This document shows, piece after piece, positions 39,310-48,222 of a DNA stretch of 64,000 nucleotides. The stretch is from positions 1-64,000 of the forward strand of contig CAYRMV010000001.1 of assembly GCA_964425255.1 (NCBI GenBank). The letters run 5' to 3'. This stretch comes from CAYRMV01 sp964425255. GTDB lineage: Bacteria > Bacteroidota > Bacteroidia > Flavobacteriales_D > Crocinitomicaceae. The notes below the pieces were generated by a model. It was not told the DNA's origin. It saw only the letters and a program-made list of their open reading frames with translations, and ran no database searches. The stretch's first letter is position 1, and each line of letters begins with the position of its first letter. The position numbers were made by a program, and so were the translations under genes.

Positions 39310-41040
39310 ATGGGATTAATAAATAATGTTTTATCCAAATCTATAGACCTCTATCGGGAAGAAATACTTCCCCTTAGAGGCGATCTAATTAAAGCTGGTA
39401 TATTAGCACCAGACAAAAGTGCTTATGATCAAAAAACTTCTTTGGTTGATCCTTGGGCCTATGGAGCTGTGTCTCAAGGATATAAAGAAAAATATTCTTT
39501 GATTGACTATGCTAAATGTCGTCAAATAACTTATGCCGATCCTATTGTTGCATCTGTTATTCAAACAAGATTGAACCAAGTGGCTTCTTTTTCAACTCCT
39601 CAAGTAGATAAGTATTCTATTGGTTTTAAAATATCTATGAGAGATAGCGAAGAAAAACCTTCAGCTTCTGATAAGAAGGCAATGAAAGAACTTGAATCGT
39701 TTATTTTAAATTGTGGTGTTCCTGAGAATTTTGAAGACACGCCCGAGTTGAAAAGAAGAGATAATTTTGAAACATTCTTAAGAAAAATAGCCAGAGATTC
39801 TTTGTCGTTTGATCAGGTGAATTTCGAGGTAGTGCCAAGAAATGATGGAAAACCTTATGCGTTTCATGCGGTAGATGCGGCAACAATTAGAGTTGTTCCT
39901 GATAGAAAAGAAAAAGCTGAAAGCTCCAATGGTGCAGATTATGTTGATCACATGAACGCTGTGCCTTTTACTAACGATAAACAATTCAAATATTTTCAAC
40001 CAAAAAATCCTAAATATGTTCAAGTTTTGAATGGTGTCATTAGACATGAATATGATGAGTGGGAAATGGCGTTTGGAGTTCGTAACCCTCGAACTGATAT
40101 TCTCGCTTATGGTTATGGTTATTCTGAAATAGAGATGTTGATCACAACAATCACATCGCACATGAACGCAGAGAACTATAATAGAAAGTTCTTCTCACAA
40201 GGCTCGGCCATCAAGGGTATTTTAACTTTTGAGGGAGCTGTCCCACCAGATCAACTCGAAGCATTTAGAAGACAATGGTATCAGCAAGTGACAGGAGTTC
40301 AAAATTCTTGGCGTACTCCTATTATGGCAATGGGAGAAAATACTAAATTAAATTGGACTTCTCTTCATTCATCAAACAGAGAAATGGAGTTTGGTAAATG
40401 GATGGAATATTGTATTAAAGCAATTTGTGGTGTTTTCCAGATCGATCCAATCGAGATCGGTTTTGATATTTCAAAGCAAGGTGCAGGTCAATCAGGAGGC
40501 GGTGGAGGTCTAGGAAACGGCAATCAAGCTGAAAGATTAGATTACTCTAAAGATAAAGGTCTAAGACCTCTTCTTGGCTTTATTCAACAAATGATTAATG
40601 ACTATATAGTTTGGAGAATTGATCCAAATTATAAGTTTGAGTTTGTTGGTTTAAATGCTTCTAATGAAAAAGATGATCTTGATAGGCAAGTACAACAGGT
40701 TAAGAGTTTTAAAACTATTAATGAGATTCGTGCTGAGAATGATCTTCCACCATTAAAAGACCCAGAAAAAATGAAAGCTGGTGACTTGATTCTTGATCCG
40801 TCTTTCTTGAACTATATTCAGTCTCAACAACAAGCGGCTCAACAACCTATGGGGCCAGATGGTCAGCCAATTGATCCAATGGGTGCTAATGGTCAAGATC
40901 TAGATCAAGAAGAACCTGACTACGAAAATATGTCTATCGAAGAGCTTCAACAAGAGTTGTCAAAATTTAGTTCTCAAGACCAGGGTGGTCAAAAAGATTT
41001 AGATCAGCCAGTGACAAAGAGTTTGAGTCTTGAATTATGA
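39310..41040 (+). CDS. Portal protein
   Basis: 576 aa. Typical portal features: QGYKEKYSLIDYAKCRQITY then VIQTRLNQVASF at the N-terminus, the clip/stem region with AYGYGYSEIEMLITTITSHM (about 265), GILTFEGAVPPDQLEAFRRQ (about 300), and the wing segment WMEYCIKAICGVFQIDPIEI (about 362) with a glycine-rich loop SGGGGGLGNG. A proline/glutamine-rich C-terminus follows. Dodecameric portals form the DNA channel at one capsid vertex. Confidence 0.9.
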   Translation: MGLINNVLSKSIDLYREEILPLRGDLIKAGILAPDKSAYDQKTSLVDPWAYGAVSQGYKEKYSLIDYAKCRQITYADPIVASVIQTRLNQVASFSTPQVDKYSIGFKISMRDSEEKPSASDKKAMKELESFILNCGVPENFEDTPELKRRDNFETFLRKIARDSLSFDQVNFEVVPRNDGKPYAFHAVDAATIRVVPDRKEKAESSNGADYVDHMNAVPFTNDKQFKYFQPKNPKYVQVLNGVIRHEYDEWEMAFGVRNPRTDILAYGYGYSEIEMLITTITSHMNAENYNRKFFSQGSAIKGILTFEGAVPPDQLEAFRRQWYQQVTGVQNSWRTPIMAMGENTKLNWTSLHSSNREMEFGKWMEYCIKAICGVFQIDPIEIGFDISKQGAGQSGGGGGLGNGNQAERLDYSKDKGLRPLLGFIQQMINDYIVWRIDPNYKFEFVGLNASNEKDDLDRQVQQVKSFKTINEIRAENDLPPLKDPEKMKAGDLILDPSFLNYIQSQQQAAQQPMGPDGQPIDPMGANGQDLDQEEPDYENMSIEELQQELSKFSSQDQGGQKDLDQPVTKSLSLEL

Positions 41041-41273
41041 AGATCAACATTGAAGCAACACAAGAAGAAATAGATTTAAAGCGTCCTGAGCTTATTAAGG
41101 CGTTGGCTGGCAAGAAGTTTAAGGTAAGTATTAGACCTGTGAACGAGAAGCTAGCCAATGAAGCTAGAAAGCCAGTATATCAAGCTCAAAAAGAAATGCT
41201 TGGGTTCTACGACGAGAAATTTAAACAAATGCTAGAAGGCATCAAGAGAGATATAGATGAGCTTATCAAATAA
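41037..41273 (+). CDS. Hypothetical protein, 78 aa
   Basis: ATGA coupled to the portal gene. Charged, helical (KLANEARKPVYQAQKEMLGF, DEKFKQMLEGIKRDIDELIK). No family recognised; overlaps the next gene by 17 bp. Confidence 0.55.
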   Translation: MKINIEATQEEIDLKRPELIKALAGKKFKVSIRPVNEKLANEARKPVYQAQKEMLGFYDEKFKQMLEGIKRDIDELIK

Positions 41274-43833
41274 AGAAGGATTCGCAGAAGATTTTATCAT
41301 AAGACTCAAGACACGCTTGGGCCAAATTGAAAAGGCTGACAAAGAGGTCGGTGTTGTTGCTGTTATGGATGGTGACAAAATTCTTATGGGCAAAAGGCAA
41401 GATAATGGCAAATGGACTAATCCAGGTGGTCATTTGGAGCAAAATGAAAATCCCAAAGAAGGAGCTCTTCGTGAATTGAAAGAAGAGGCAGGATTGGAAC
41501 ACAATAATGCAAAAAAGATGGTAACTAAAAAGGTGACGACTCCTGAAGGTGTTAAGATGGTTATTCATGCTTATCAAGTAAAATACAACGGTCAAAAACC
41601 AACATCAAAAAATGATCCAGATAAAGAAGTTAAGAAATGGGAATGGATCGACACAAAGAATATGCCTGAAAAGGTTTTAAATAATTTGCACTCTCCTCGT
41701 AATGTTATTTTACAAAAGATGGGATTGGTAAAAGCATTGATGAATGACTTGCTCAAATCAACACAATCTCATAAATATTTAAGAAAGTATCAAAGAGGCG
41801 GCAAATGGTATTATGTTTATCATGAGGCTAATCAACACGCTCGGGCTATTCCAGAAGAGGCAATTAAAAGACTCAAGGAACTAGCAGATATGGGTGACGA
41901 AAAAGCTCGTCATCTTTTAGATAGCGTTCAAGAATACTCTCCTGTTAAATTACAGACATTAAGAGAATTGGCAGATTTAGGTGACGCTGAAGCAAAAAGA
42001 CATTTAAAAGAACATCATGGTATTGATCGTGATGCTGAAAAATTAGAAGAAGCTGTAATACCTGCTCAAGTTAGAAACGACACGACCACAAAGGTACTAA
42101 ACGATGATGAGAAGACAAAGTTAAAGCAAGCTCTGTTTGCTTCTATGTCAGTTCTGCAAGGATTAGGCTCTCATACAGGCTCTCAGTTTCATACATCATT
42201 GAGTTCTATTGGTGGACATTCAGGAATTGTTGAAAGAATCGGTCGTGAAGTACAAAATGCGTCTTCTATTAAAGAGGCATTGACCAAATTGCACGCCATC
42301 GCTTCTGATATGGATAGAGTGCAACCAGACCCAAGTACATCTCAAAATTCAAGTGTAAGAGAGGGCGGTGGGTATGGAAGTCATACCTATAATGCTTTTG
42401 TTAAAGAATTGGAGAGTAAAGGTCTGTTACCAGAAGGATATGGAACAATTCATAGAAGAGAGCGCAATCAAGCGACTCATAGTGTACCTTTCGCTGGTGA
42501 TCTTGAAAATAAAATTAGAGAAAAGAGAGAGCGTGAAGAGCGTGCCACGAGAGAGAGAATAGGAAGACAAGCTGAAAATGTCATGGCCATGAAAAACTAT
42601 TGGCGTGAGCTTTCTAATATGAACGCTCAAGATCAAGTGAGATTGGCCGAAGGTATTGAAAGATTTTTTGGTAAAGATTTTAATTTTAATAATTTTATTA
42701 ACAATCTTCAAGGCCATAGAGATGTTCAAATTAAGCCATCATTAGGATTTGCAAGAGACTTAATGAGTGGTGGTAATTCAATCAGTGTAACATTCGACTT
42801 TACAAATAACGGTCGTCAAATAACAAGAGCTACAAGAACAATTTATAAAAAAGGTGATGGTTCGATCCATTGGGCGAATGGTTGTTTTTCTCGTCCAGAT
42901 AATGACGATCTTGAAAGATTTCCAGGAATGGCAAAAGGTCTTTATGCAGGAGTTGAAAAAACTCTTAGAGAGATTACTGCTAATTACACTGGCGATACAA
43001 AGAAGAATACAAAAATAACAATTGGAACTGCTGCAAATAGTGGTTTTGGTAATGGCTATAAAGGAGCTTTAGTTTGGGCCAAACATTGTTTCGATTGGGA
43101 AGGTGGAATCACAGGCAGTAGAGCTGGAAGTTGGAAATCAACTTGGAGAGATCATGCCGCATCTTATTGTCATCGAATCGGATTTGATCAAGAAACTTTA
43201 AATGCTATTCATGCAAAGATTAATGATTGCAAATATCCAGAGGATTTTGTTCGCTTGGGTGTAAAGGTTAATAAAGAGCAAGCTAAAACAATGCTTAGTC
43301 GTTCTAGTTTTGACAATGACTTTAATAAGATTTTTGAAACAAAGGGATATGTTGATCTTGGCGAGTTGATTATGATCGACTCTGGAACATCTTGGTCGGC
43401 AGAAAATAGAATTTGGGGCACCGACGAAAGAGCTGTCGAGCTTAACAGAAGAAGAGCAATTCAATATGGTTGGTCAAATGAACAAAGATCAGATTCAAAT
43501 TCTATTGATTTAAGAAATCAAACTCCTCGTTCTCGAACTGCAACAAGTCCTGCCAATCCATCTACCGCACCTCCTGCGACAAGACCTAGTGCATCGACTG
43601 TATCAGCTCCAAGTGGTATGGATTTATCTAACGAGCATCACAGACAAGTACAATATTTTATGAACGCATGGAGACCTTCGGGAAGAAATACAAACATAGC
43701 AATGACTGAAAGAAGATTGTCAAGAATCAGAAGTTGGCCTAGACAAAGAGTTGAGGCATTTTTAAGATTTGCACGCCTTTCTCCTTCTGGTAAAAATAAA
43801 GTGAGAGAGATATTGAGAGGAATGAATGGATAA
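41257..43833 (+). CDS. Large polyvalent head protein with N-terminal NUDIX domain, 858 aa
   Basis: Residues about 27-150 form a NUDIX hydrolase: VGVVAVMDGDKILMGKRQ and the full Nudix box from GGHLEQNENPKEGALRELKE with EEAG following (about 57-79). Next comes KYLRKYQRGGKWYYVYHE, then two Sel1-like repeats (RLKELADMGDEKARHLL; TLRELADLGDAEAKRHLK, about 207-252). A large central domain lies at about 430-750, followed by a proline/threonine-rich linker and a C-terminal helical domain. A NUDIX enzyme fused to a virion-type protein beside the portal suggests delivery into the host, where it could hydrolyse nucleotides or NAD-type signals. Substrate unknown. Confidence 0.65.
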   Translation: MSLSNKEGFAEDFIIRLKTRLGQIEKADKEVGVVAVMDGDKILMGKRQDNGKWTNPGGHLEQNENPKEGALRELKEEAGLEHNNAKKMVTKKVTTPEGVKMVIHAYQVKYNGQKPTSKNDPDKEVKKWEWIDTKNMPEKVLNNLHSPRNVILQKMGLVKALMNDLLKSTQSHKYLRKYQRGGKWYYVYHEANQHARAIPEEAIKRLKELADMGDEKARHLLDSVQEYSPVKLQTLRELADLGDAEAKRHLKEHHGIDRDAEKLEEAVIPAQVRNDTTTKVLNDDEKTKLKQALFASMSVLQGLGSHTGSQFHTSLSSIGGHSGIVERIGREVQNASSIKEALTKLHAIASDMDRVQPDPSTSQNSSVREGGGYGSHTYNAFVKELESKGLLPEGYGTIHRRERNQATHSVPFAGDLENKIREKREREERATRERIGRQAENVMAMKNYWRELSNMNAQDQVRLAEGIERFFGKDFNFNNFINNLQGHRDVQIKPSLGFARDLMSGGNSISVTFDFTNNGRQITRATRTIYKKGDGSIHWANGCFSRPDNDDLERFPGMAKGLYAGVEKTLREITANYTGDTKKNTKITIGTAANSGFGNGYKGALVWAKHCFDWEGGITGSRAGSWKSTWRDHAASYCHRIGFDQETLNAIHAKINDCKYPEDFVRLGVKVNKEQAKTMLSRSSFDNDFNKIFETKGYVDLGELIMIDSGTSWSAENRIWGTDERAVELNRRRAIQYGWSNEQRSDSNSIDLRNQTPRSRTATSPANPSTAPPATRPSASTVSAPSGMDLSNEHHRQVQYFMNAWRPSGRNTNIAMTERRLSRIRSWPRQRVEAFLRFARLSPSGKNKVREILRGMNG

Positions 43834-44095
43834 AATAAACAAAATTGCTGACAGAGATAATGAAATAGCAAAGCAAATGGAAAAGAACGGCGAGTTCTTT
43901 GAAGATACAGGGTCTTTTGCAGATGAAGAGATAGAAAGAGATTTGATCGACATGGTTAAATCTAATTTCCCAAAACAATTATTCGTAATGTCGGTTACAA
44001 ATCTTTTGGGTAATGAATGGCAAAAGGACGGTAGAGAAATTCTTTTACAAGAAGCTCCTGAACTTTTAGGATTATTTAATAAATATGTTGACTAA
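43826..44095 (+). CDS. Hypothetical acidic protein, 89 aa
   Basis: Start ATG 43826 overlaps the end of the NUDIX gene, GAGAGG upstream. Helical, acidic (AKQMEKNGEFFEDTGSFADE). Overlaps the next gene by 11 bp. Unknown; head region by position. Confidence 0.55.
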   Translation: MDKINKIADRDNEIAKQMEKNGEFFEDTGSFADEEIERDLIDMVKSNFPKQLFVMSVTNLLGNEWQKDGREILLQEAPELLGLFNKYVD

Positions 44096-44990
44096 AGCAC
44101 AACTCAAAGAATTAGAAAAGAGAATCAGACAAAGATTTATTGCTTTTCGTCGTGATACTTTTGGAGAAGGAACTCTTTCTTCAGAAGAAATCAATATGCT
44201 CAAAGAGGCCGGATTGTTAAGACCATCTGTTAGAAATTTTTCTGGTGATGCTTACACTCTTGGTAAAATTGCAAATGCAGTCGGAGCGAAGGCTGCACGA
44301 ATGACTTATGAAGAGCTGATGAAACAAGCAATGGAGAGACCGATCACTCAAGTTGAGAATAAGGCAATTAATTGGGCCAATGAACACGCTGGCGAGTATA
44401 TCAAGGGCATTGAAGACGATATGCTTAAAGATATTCGTACCACTACTATTGGTGAAACAAGAAGTGCCTTGCGAGCCTTAAGAGATGGTGTTGCTGATTC
44501 AATAAAAAATCGAGAAACAGTCGGACAGTTAAAAACAAAACTTTTTGACATGATTGATGATAAAAGTCGTGATTGGCAAAGAGTGGCTTTTACTGAAATG
44601 AACAATTCAATTCAAAATGGTCTTTATGATGCTATTCGTGAAGCTCATGGCCCAGATCAATTAGTTTATAAAAGACCTAATCCAGATGCTTGCAAGCATT
44701 GTAAGAGACTTCATTTGGAATCAGATGGGGTAACTCCGAGAGTGTTTAAATTATCTGAACTGGAAGATTCAAATATTGGCAAAAAAGCTCATGAATGGGT
44801 TCCCACTGTTGGATCAGTTCATCCATGGTGTCAATGTCAATTAATGGTACTTCCTGATGGAATGGGCTTCGTTAAAGACGATATGGGCAATGTCGAATTA
44901 AAAATGGTGACAGAAAAGCCAAAAGCTACGAAAATTGAAGATGTAAAGAAAAGCTTCTCCGATGAAGATGAAGAATTTTATCAATATTGA
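44085..44990 (+). CDS. Head morphogenesis protein, SPP1 gp7/MuF-like
   Basis: 301 aa. The MuF C-terminal module is clear: WQRVAFTEMNNSIQNGLYDA (about 165), NPDACKHCKRLHLESDGVTP (about 197) and VPTVGSVHPWCQCQL (about 238), with cysteines and histidine as in the minor head protein family. Such proteins are present in a few copies near the portal and some are ejected with DNA. Follows the portal as expected. Confidence 0.85.
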   Translation: MLTKAQLKELEKRIRQRFIAFRRDTFGEGTLSSEEINMLKEAGLLRPSVRNFSGDAYTLGKIANAVGAKAARMTYEELMKQAMERPITQVENKAINWANEHAGEYIKGIEDDMLKDIRTTTIGETRSALRALRDGVADSIKNRETVGQLKTKLFDMIDDKSRDWQRVAFTEMNNSIQNGLYDAIREAHGPDQLVYKRPNPDACKHCKRLHLESDGVTPRVFKLSELEDSNIGKKAHEWVPTVGSVHPWCQCQLMVLPDGMGFVKDDMGNVELKMVTEKPKATKIEDVKKSFSDEDEEFYQY

Positions 44991-44998
44991 GGTTGAAT

Positions 44999-47077
44999 AT
45001 GTATTTTATAGAAAATGATTTGTTTAAGGCAATGCACAAGTATATCAAGCGTACTGGAAGTCCAGGCAATTATCAATATTGGTATAAAATGCCAGATGGT
45101 AGAATTGTTGCCCAAGATGATATGCAAGAGCATGGAAAGACCGAGCATTTAAAGCGTTTAATCGCTGGTCGTATGCGTGGATTACATACAAAAACTAATG
45201 AAGAAATTTCCAGAGAGATTGGGATCGATAGAGTAAAGGTTGGTCAACACGAAAGAAATTTAAGAAGACCAACAAACTCAACTGCAAATGATTATCACGA
45301 GACTCACTTAAAAGAGGCTCATACAGGAGTAGATCATGCGGACTATGCGAGACACGCTCAAGCCTCTGAAGAACTCCATGATGGAGGAGCAGGAGCATCA
45401 AGAACCAGAACTCGATCTTCAAGTCCTAGAACCCGAACAGCTTCAAGAGCTTCAAGCGAAAGCACAACAAGTACACCTGAAGCGACTAGAACATCTCAAA
45501 GAGCTGATCGAGGATCATCCGCAAGCTCAACGCCATCAGCTTCACAAACGAGCGAGGGAAGCGGTTCTGAAACAGCTAACCAAGAACAAGGGTCTAGTGC
45601 GAACGAGTCTGCGATCGCTAAAAAAAGACAAAAGCTAAAAGAACTTTTTGGGATAGATTTGGGTGCCTCAGAGTCCGGTTCGACGTCGAGCCAAGATTCT
45701 CGAACTCCTGAACAAATTGCTCATGACAATGAAACAAGTCAAATTGCAGAGCGAGTTGCAGAAACAAGAAGAGAGGAAAAAAGAAGAGCAAGAGATGAAC
45801 AAGCAATGAATAGAGCTAACGAACAGCTTGCTCAAGCAAGAGAATCAGAAAGAAGAGCAAGAGAAGCGGTCGTTGCGGCTGCGAGTTCTCCTGAAAGCTC
45901 TCACGCTGGTGAATTACATTCTGCTGATCCAACATTGGCCAGGGACGATGCGGCTATTACTGAAATGATCGAAGCTCAAAGGCGTGGTGAAAACCCATAC
46001 TTGAATCAAGCAAAAGATGTTTTTGAAAGAATCGCACATAATGTTAAGGCTGAAAGAAGAACTACTGTTGGTCATGTTCTTTCTGCTTTAAATAATTTAA
46101 AAGAAGAGAATAAGCCTTTAACCGAGGCAAATATAGTTCAAGAGTATAAGAGATTGTCTGGCAAAAACATTCGTGGTCTATCTGGGATCGCTGATGAATT
46201 TGAAAAGGCGACTTTTTTTACTTTGGGTGAAGTAATGGGTAACGAGCCTATTAATGCAGAAGTAGAGCGTATGAAGCGAGGTTATGCGGCAAAACAATTT
46301 GCTAGAGTAAAGCCATACTTGAAACAATCTTGGTTGCAAACTTACCCTTCAGCTCCACCTCCATTTCCTACTTTTGGAGATTTTAAATCTTGGTCAGAAC
46401 ACGGTGGAACAAAGCCTGATTGGGCAGGAACGACCAGACTTGCAATGCCTAGAGAAATGTTCGATGCGGCTCCCAAAGGCGCAGATGGTAAAGTTAAATA
46501 CCCTCCTGCTTGGATGCCAATTCATTTAATGCCTGTTTGGAATTATGCTTATAAAAGAATGGCCTCAGATGATGCTTATCAATCAACTGGAACAGGTCTT
46601 TCAACAAACTCAAATTCTCCTACTGGTTGGAATATAAACATGGGAGATCAAGCTCAATTTCAAGAGGGAATGATTAAAGCCTCTATTAGAAAATATGTTC
46701 AAATGCGTGGCGGAAGAGATCAATTGACAGATATTCCAAAAAGCAAATTGACTGAAGCTGGTTTAACTCATGCTGATATTTATAAGTCAGAAGATGCGGA
46801 TTCTGATTTACATGAAATTTTAAGAACAAAAATTATCGATCCTGTGGCTTTATTGCCTTTCTTGAAGGCTGAAATGCAAAAAGGAATGGTAAAAAAATCA
46901 ATTAACTTGGTTGTCGATAAAGATTTAAAGTATGTTCCGAAGAGTGTCTTGCTAAAGGCTGAAGCCGAAAAAGAGCAAGATTTAAGAAAGTCTTTGATCG
47001 AAGAACTTAAAAAGAAGTTTCAAGAGAGCAAAGATAAGAGAAAGACTAGATCGGTTTCGATGGGAGTTAGAGGGTGA
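44999..47077 (+). CDS. Large head-region protein with Ser/Arg/Thr-rich linker, 692 aa
   Basis: ATG 44999, 6 nt after GAGG. N-terminus HKYIKRTGSPGNYQYWYKMP resembles the N-terminal module of phage structural proteins (also in the 41257 protein as KYLRKYQRGGKWYYVYHE). Residues about 135-205 are a low-complexity S/R/T/A linker. A long helix rich in E/R/A follows (about 235-310), then a compact C-terminal domain (AGTTRLAMPREMFDAAPKGA, NINMGDQAQFQEGMIKASIR). Probably an internal or minor capsid component. An alternative frame inside the linker is listed separately. Confidence 0.55.
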   Translation: MYFIENDLFKAMHKYIKRTGSPGNYQYWYKMPDGRIVAQDDMQEHGKTEHLKRLIAGRMRGLHTKTNEEISREIGIDRVKVGQHERNLRRPTNSTANDYHETHLKEAHTGVDHADYARHAQASEELHDGGAGASRTRTRSSSPRTRTASRASSESTTSTPEATRTSQRADRGSSASSTPSASQTSEGSGSETANQEQGSSANESAIAKKRQKLKELFGIDLGASESGSTSSQDSRTPEQIAHDNETSQIAERVAETRREEKRRARDEQAMNRANEQLAQARESERRAREAVVAAASSPESSHAGELHSADPTLARDDAAITEMIEAQRRGENPYLNQAKDVFERIAHNVKAERRTTVGHVLSALNNLKEENKPLTEANIVQEYKRLSGKNIRGLSGIADEFEKATFFTLGEVMGNEPINAEVERMKRGYAAKQFARVKPYLKQSWLQTYPSAPPPFPTFGDFKSWSEHGGTKPDWAGTTRLAMPREMFDAAPKGADGKVKYPPAWMPIHLMPVWNYAYKRMASDDAYQSTGTGLSTNSNSPTGWNINMGDQAQFQEGMIKASIRKYVQMRGGRDQLTDIPKSKLTEAGLTHADIYKSEDADSDLHEILRTKIIDPVALLPFLKAEMQKGMVKKSINLVVDKDLKYVPKSVLLKAEAEKEQDLRKSLIEELKKKFQESKDKRKTRSVSMGVRG
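45336..45638 (+). CDS. Possible overlapping gene in an alternative frame, 100 aa
   Basis: In a different forward frame inside the S/R/T-rich linker of the 44999 gene there is an ATG with AGGAG at 45325-45329, 6 nt upstream. The product is a charged amphipathic helix protein (EPEQLQELQAKAQQVHLKRL, then EHLKELIEDHPQAQ). It reads like a real coiled coil. However, the A/T wobble bias of this genome is seen in the main frame and not in this one, and S/R-rich codons shifted by one give Q/E/L by chance. Treat as a candidate. Confidence 0.3.
   Translation: MRTMRDTLKPLKNSMMEEQEHQEPELDLQVLEPEQLQELQAKAQQVHLKRLEHLKELIEDHPQAQRHQLHKRAREAVLKQLTKNKGLVRTSLRSLKKDKS
45680..45689. repeat. TCGACGTCGA core in the 44999 gene
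   Basis: Within GGTTCGACGTCGAGCC, one base different from the two 16-bp palindromes. Encodes G-S-T-S-S, the same phase as the 895 copy. Confidence 0.65.
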
Positions 47078-47283
47078 CCTCAAAAGTAGAATTAGAATGT
47101 CCTAATTGCAAAGATCAAATGATAAAATCATACGAAGGAGAGGCAAAACTTCGTATGAAATTGGTCGTATGGAATCAGGACGGAATGTTTGCTATATGTA
47201 AGTCTTGCGGCAAAGATGTTGAGATCAAACCAGAGATCATCAAAGCAATTCAGTCAAGATTTGTATATGAGGTTGAAAAATAA
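47074..47283 (+). CDS. Small zinc-ribbon protein, 69 aa
   Basis: GTG start in a GTGA overlap. LECPNCKDQMIKSYE and AICKSCGKDVEIK provide two C-x-x-C knuckles, as in small Com-like or ribosomal-type ribbons. Possibly binds RNA or acts in head assembly. No closer match. Confidence 0.6.
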   Translation: MTSKVELECPNCKDQMIKSYEGEAKLRMKLVVWNQDGMFAICKSCGKDVEIKPEIIKAIQSRFVYEVEK

Positions 47284-47393
47284 ATTTGCATGGCAGAAAG
47301 TTTTATGCCATCATTAAAATAATGCTGGACAAGAGGCTCAAGTTTGATGGAGCATATTAGTTTGAGAATATACTTCAAAACTTGGGTGCATAA
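47284..47393 (+). promoter_or_regulatory. Intergenic region before the prohead protease
   Basis: 110 bp with two small inverted repeats: ATGGCA...TGCCAT (about 47290-47311) and CATTA-aaa-TAATG (about 47313-47325), neither followed by a T-run. TTAGTTTGAG at 47357-47366 recurs in two other late leaders. A weak GGGTG precedes the start. Possible late promoter or mRNA processing region. Confidence 0.35.
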
Positions 47394-48176
47394 ATGGACT
47401 TTTACATTAATGAAAGCTCTTTTCGTGTTTGGCTTCCTGATATGGTGCTGATTGAGAAGTCAGCAGATCAAGAAAAATTCAATTCACGTCAAATTACAGG
47501 TATCATGTCAACTGAGAGAAAAGATCGTCAGGGTGAAGTTTTAAAAGCCGATGGCCTAGACTTCTCTGAGTTCTTGTCTCATGGTCATTTTAACGATAAT
47601 CATTCACAAGAGACATCGGCCATTGTTGGCTATCCAGAAAAAGCAAAATTTCATGACGATCTAAAAAGTATTGATCCAAAGTTGAGTGGTGTGTCTGGTT
47701 GGACCGTAGATGGTTATGTTTTAAAGGGTACCAAAAAAGCAGATGCTATTTGGGAACTTGCAAAGGCTCTTCAAAATGTTCCTGGCAGAAAGCTAGGATT
47801 TTCTGTTGAGGGCAAGGTAGAAAGAAGATTTGATAAAACAATTGAAAAGGCCCGTATTAGAAATGTGGCTATAACTAATTGTCCAGTAAACACCGATTGC
47901 TCTTGGAATATTTTTCAAAAATCTTTTTTTGAGTCTGACATCGCAATGAAGTCTTTAACGACTGTGAGTGGTGCGGCATTACAACCAGAATCACTAGACT
48001 CTGATGCAAAAAGAGTACAAGAATTAGAAAAGAAAAAGAAACAAAAGCTAGAAGCTTTACATAAAGCTTTAGCGATGGAAGACTTAATGAAGGCTGTCGA
48101 TGTAGTTCTTGATAAGAGAACAGATTTTGATCTGGACATGGCAGCGTATTTAGTGGTTAAACTTATTAATAAGTAA
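47394..48176 (+). CDS. Prohead maturation protease
   Basis: 260 aa. A herpesvirus-assemblin/HK97-type serine protease pattern: FLSHGHFNDNHSQETSAIVG (about 60, catalytic histidine) and RKLGFSVEGKVERRF (about 135, catalytic serine), with VAITNCPVNTDCSW near 165. It trims scaffold and capsid N-termini. The C-terminal 60 residues are a charged helix that may act as part of the core. Position just before scaffold and capsid genes supports it. Confidence 0.8.
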   Translation: MDFYINESSFRVWLPDMVLIEKSADQEKFNSRQITGIMSTERKDRQGEVLKADGLDFSEFLSHGHFNDNHSQETSAIVGYPEKAKFHDDLKSIDPKLSGVSGWTVDGYVLKGTKKADAIWELAKALQNVPGRKLGFSVEGKVERRFDKTIEKARIRNVAITNCPVNTDCSWNIFQKSFFESDIAMKSLTTVSGAALQPESLDSDAKRVQELEKKKKQKLEALHKALAMEDLMKAVDVVLDKRTDFDLDMAAYLVVKLINK

Positions 48177-48222
48177 ATAATAATAACTCAACCGTGTGGT
48201 TGAAATTAAGGGAGGATTTAGT

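Noticed and set aside
39778..40161. 127-codon reverse-strand frame within the portal gene
   Set aside because: Cysteine/isoleucine-rich mirror of a conserved gene; no reverse-strand promoter or start site, and no other gene here is on the minus strand.
41266..41595. 109-codon reverse-strand frame opposite the NUDIX domain
   Set aside because: The forward strand has a complete Nudix box; the reverse product is hydrophobic/aromatic by codon complement only.
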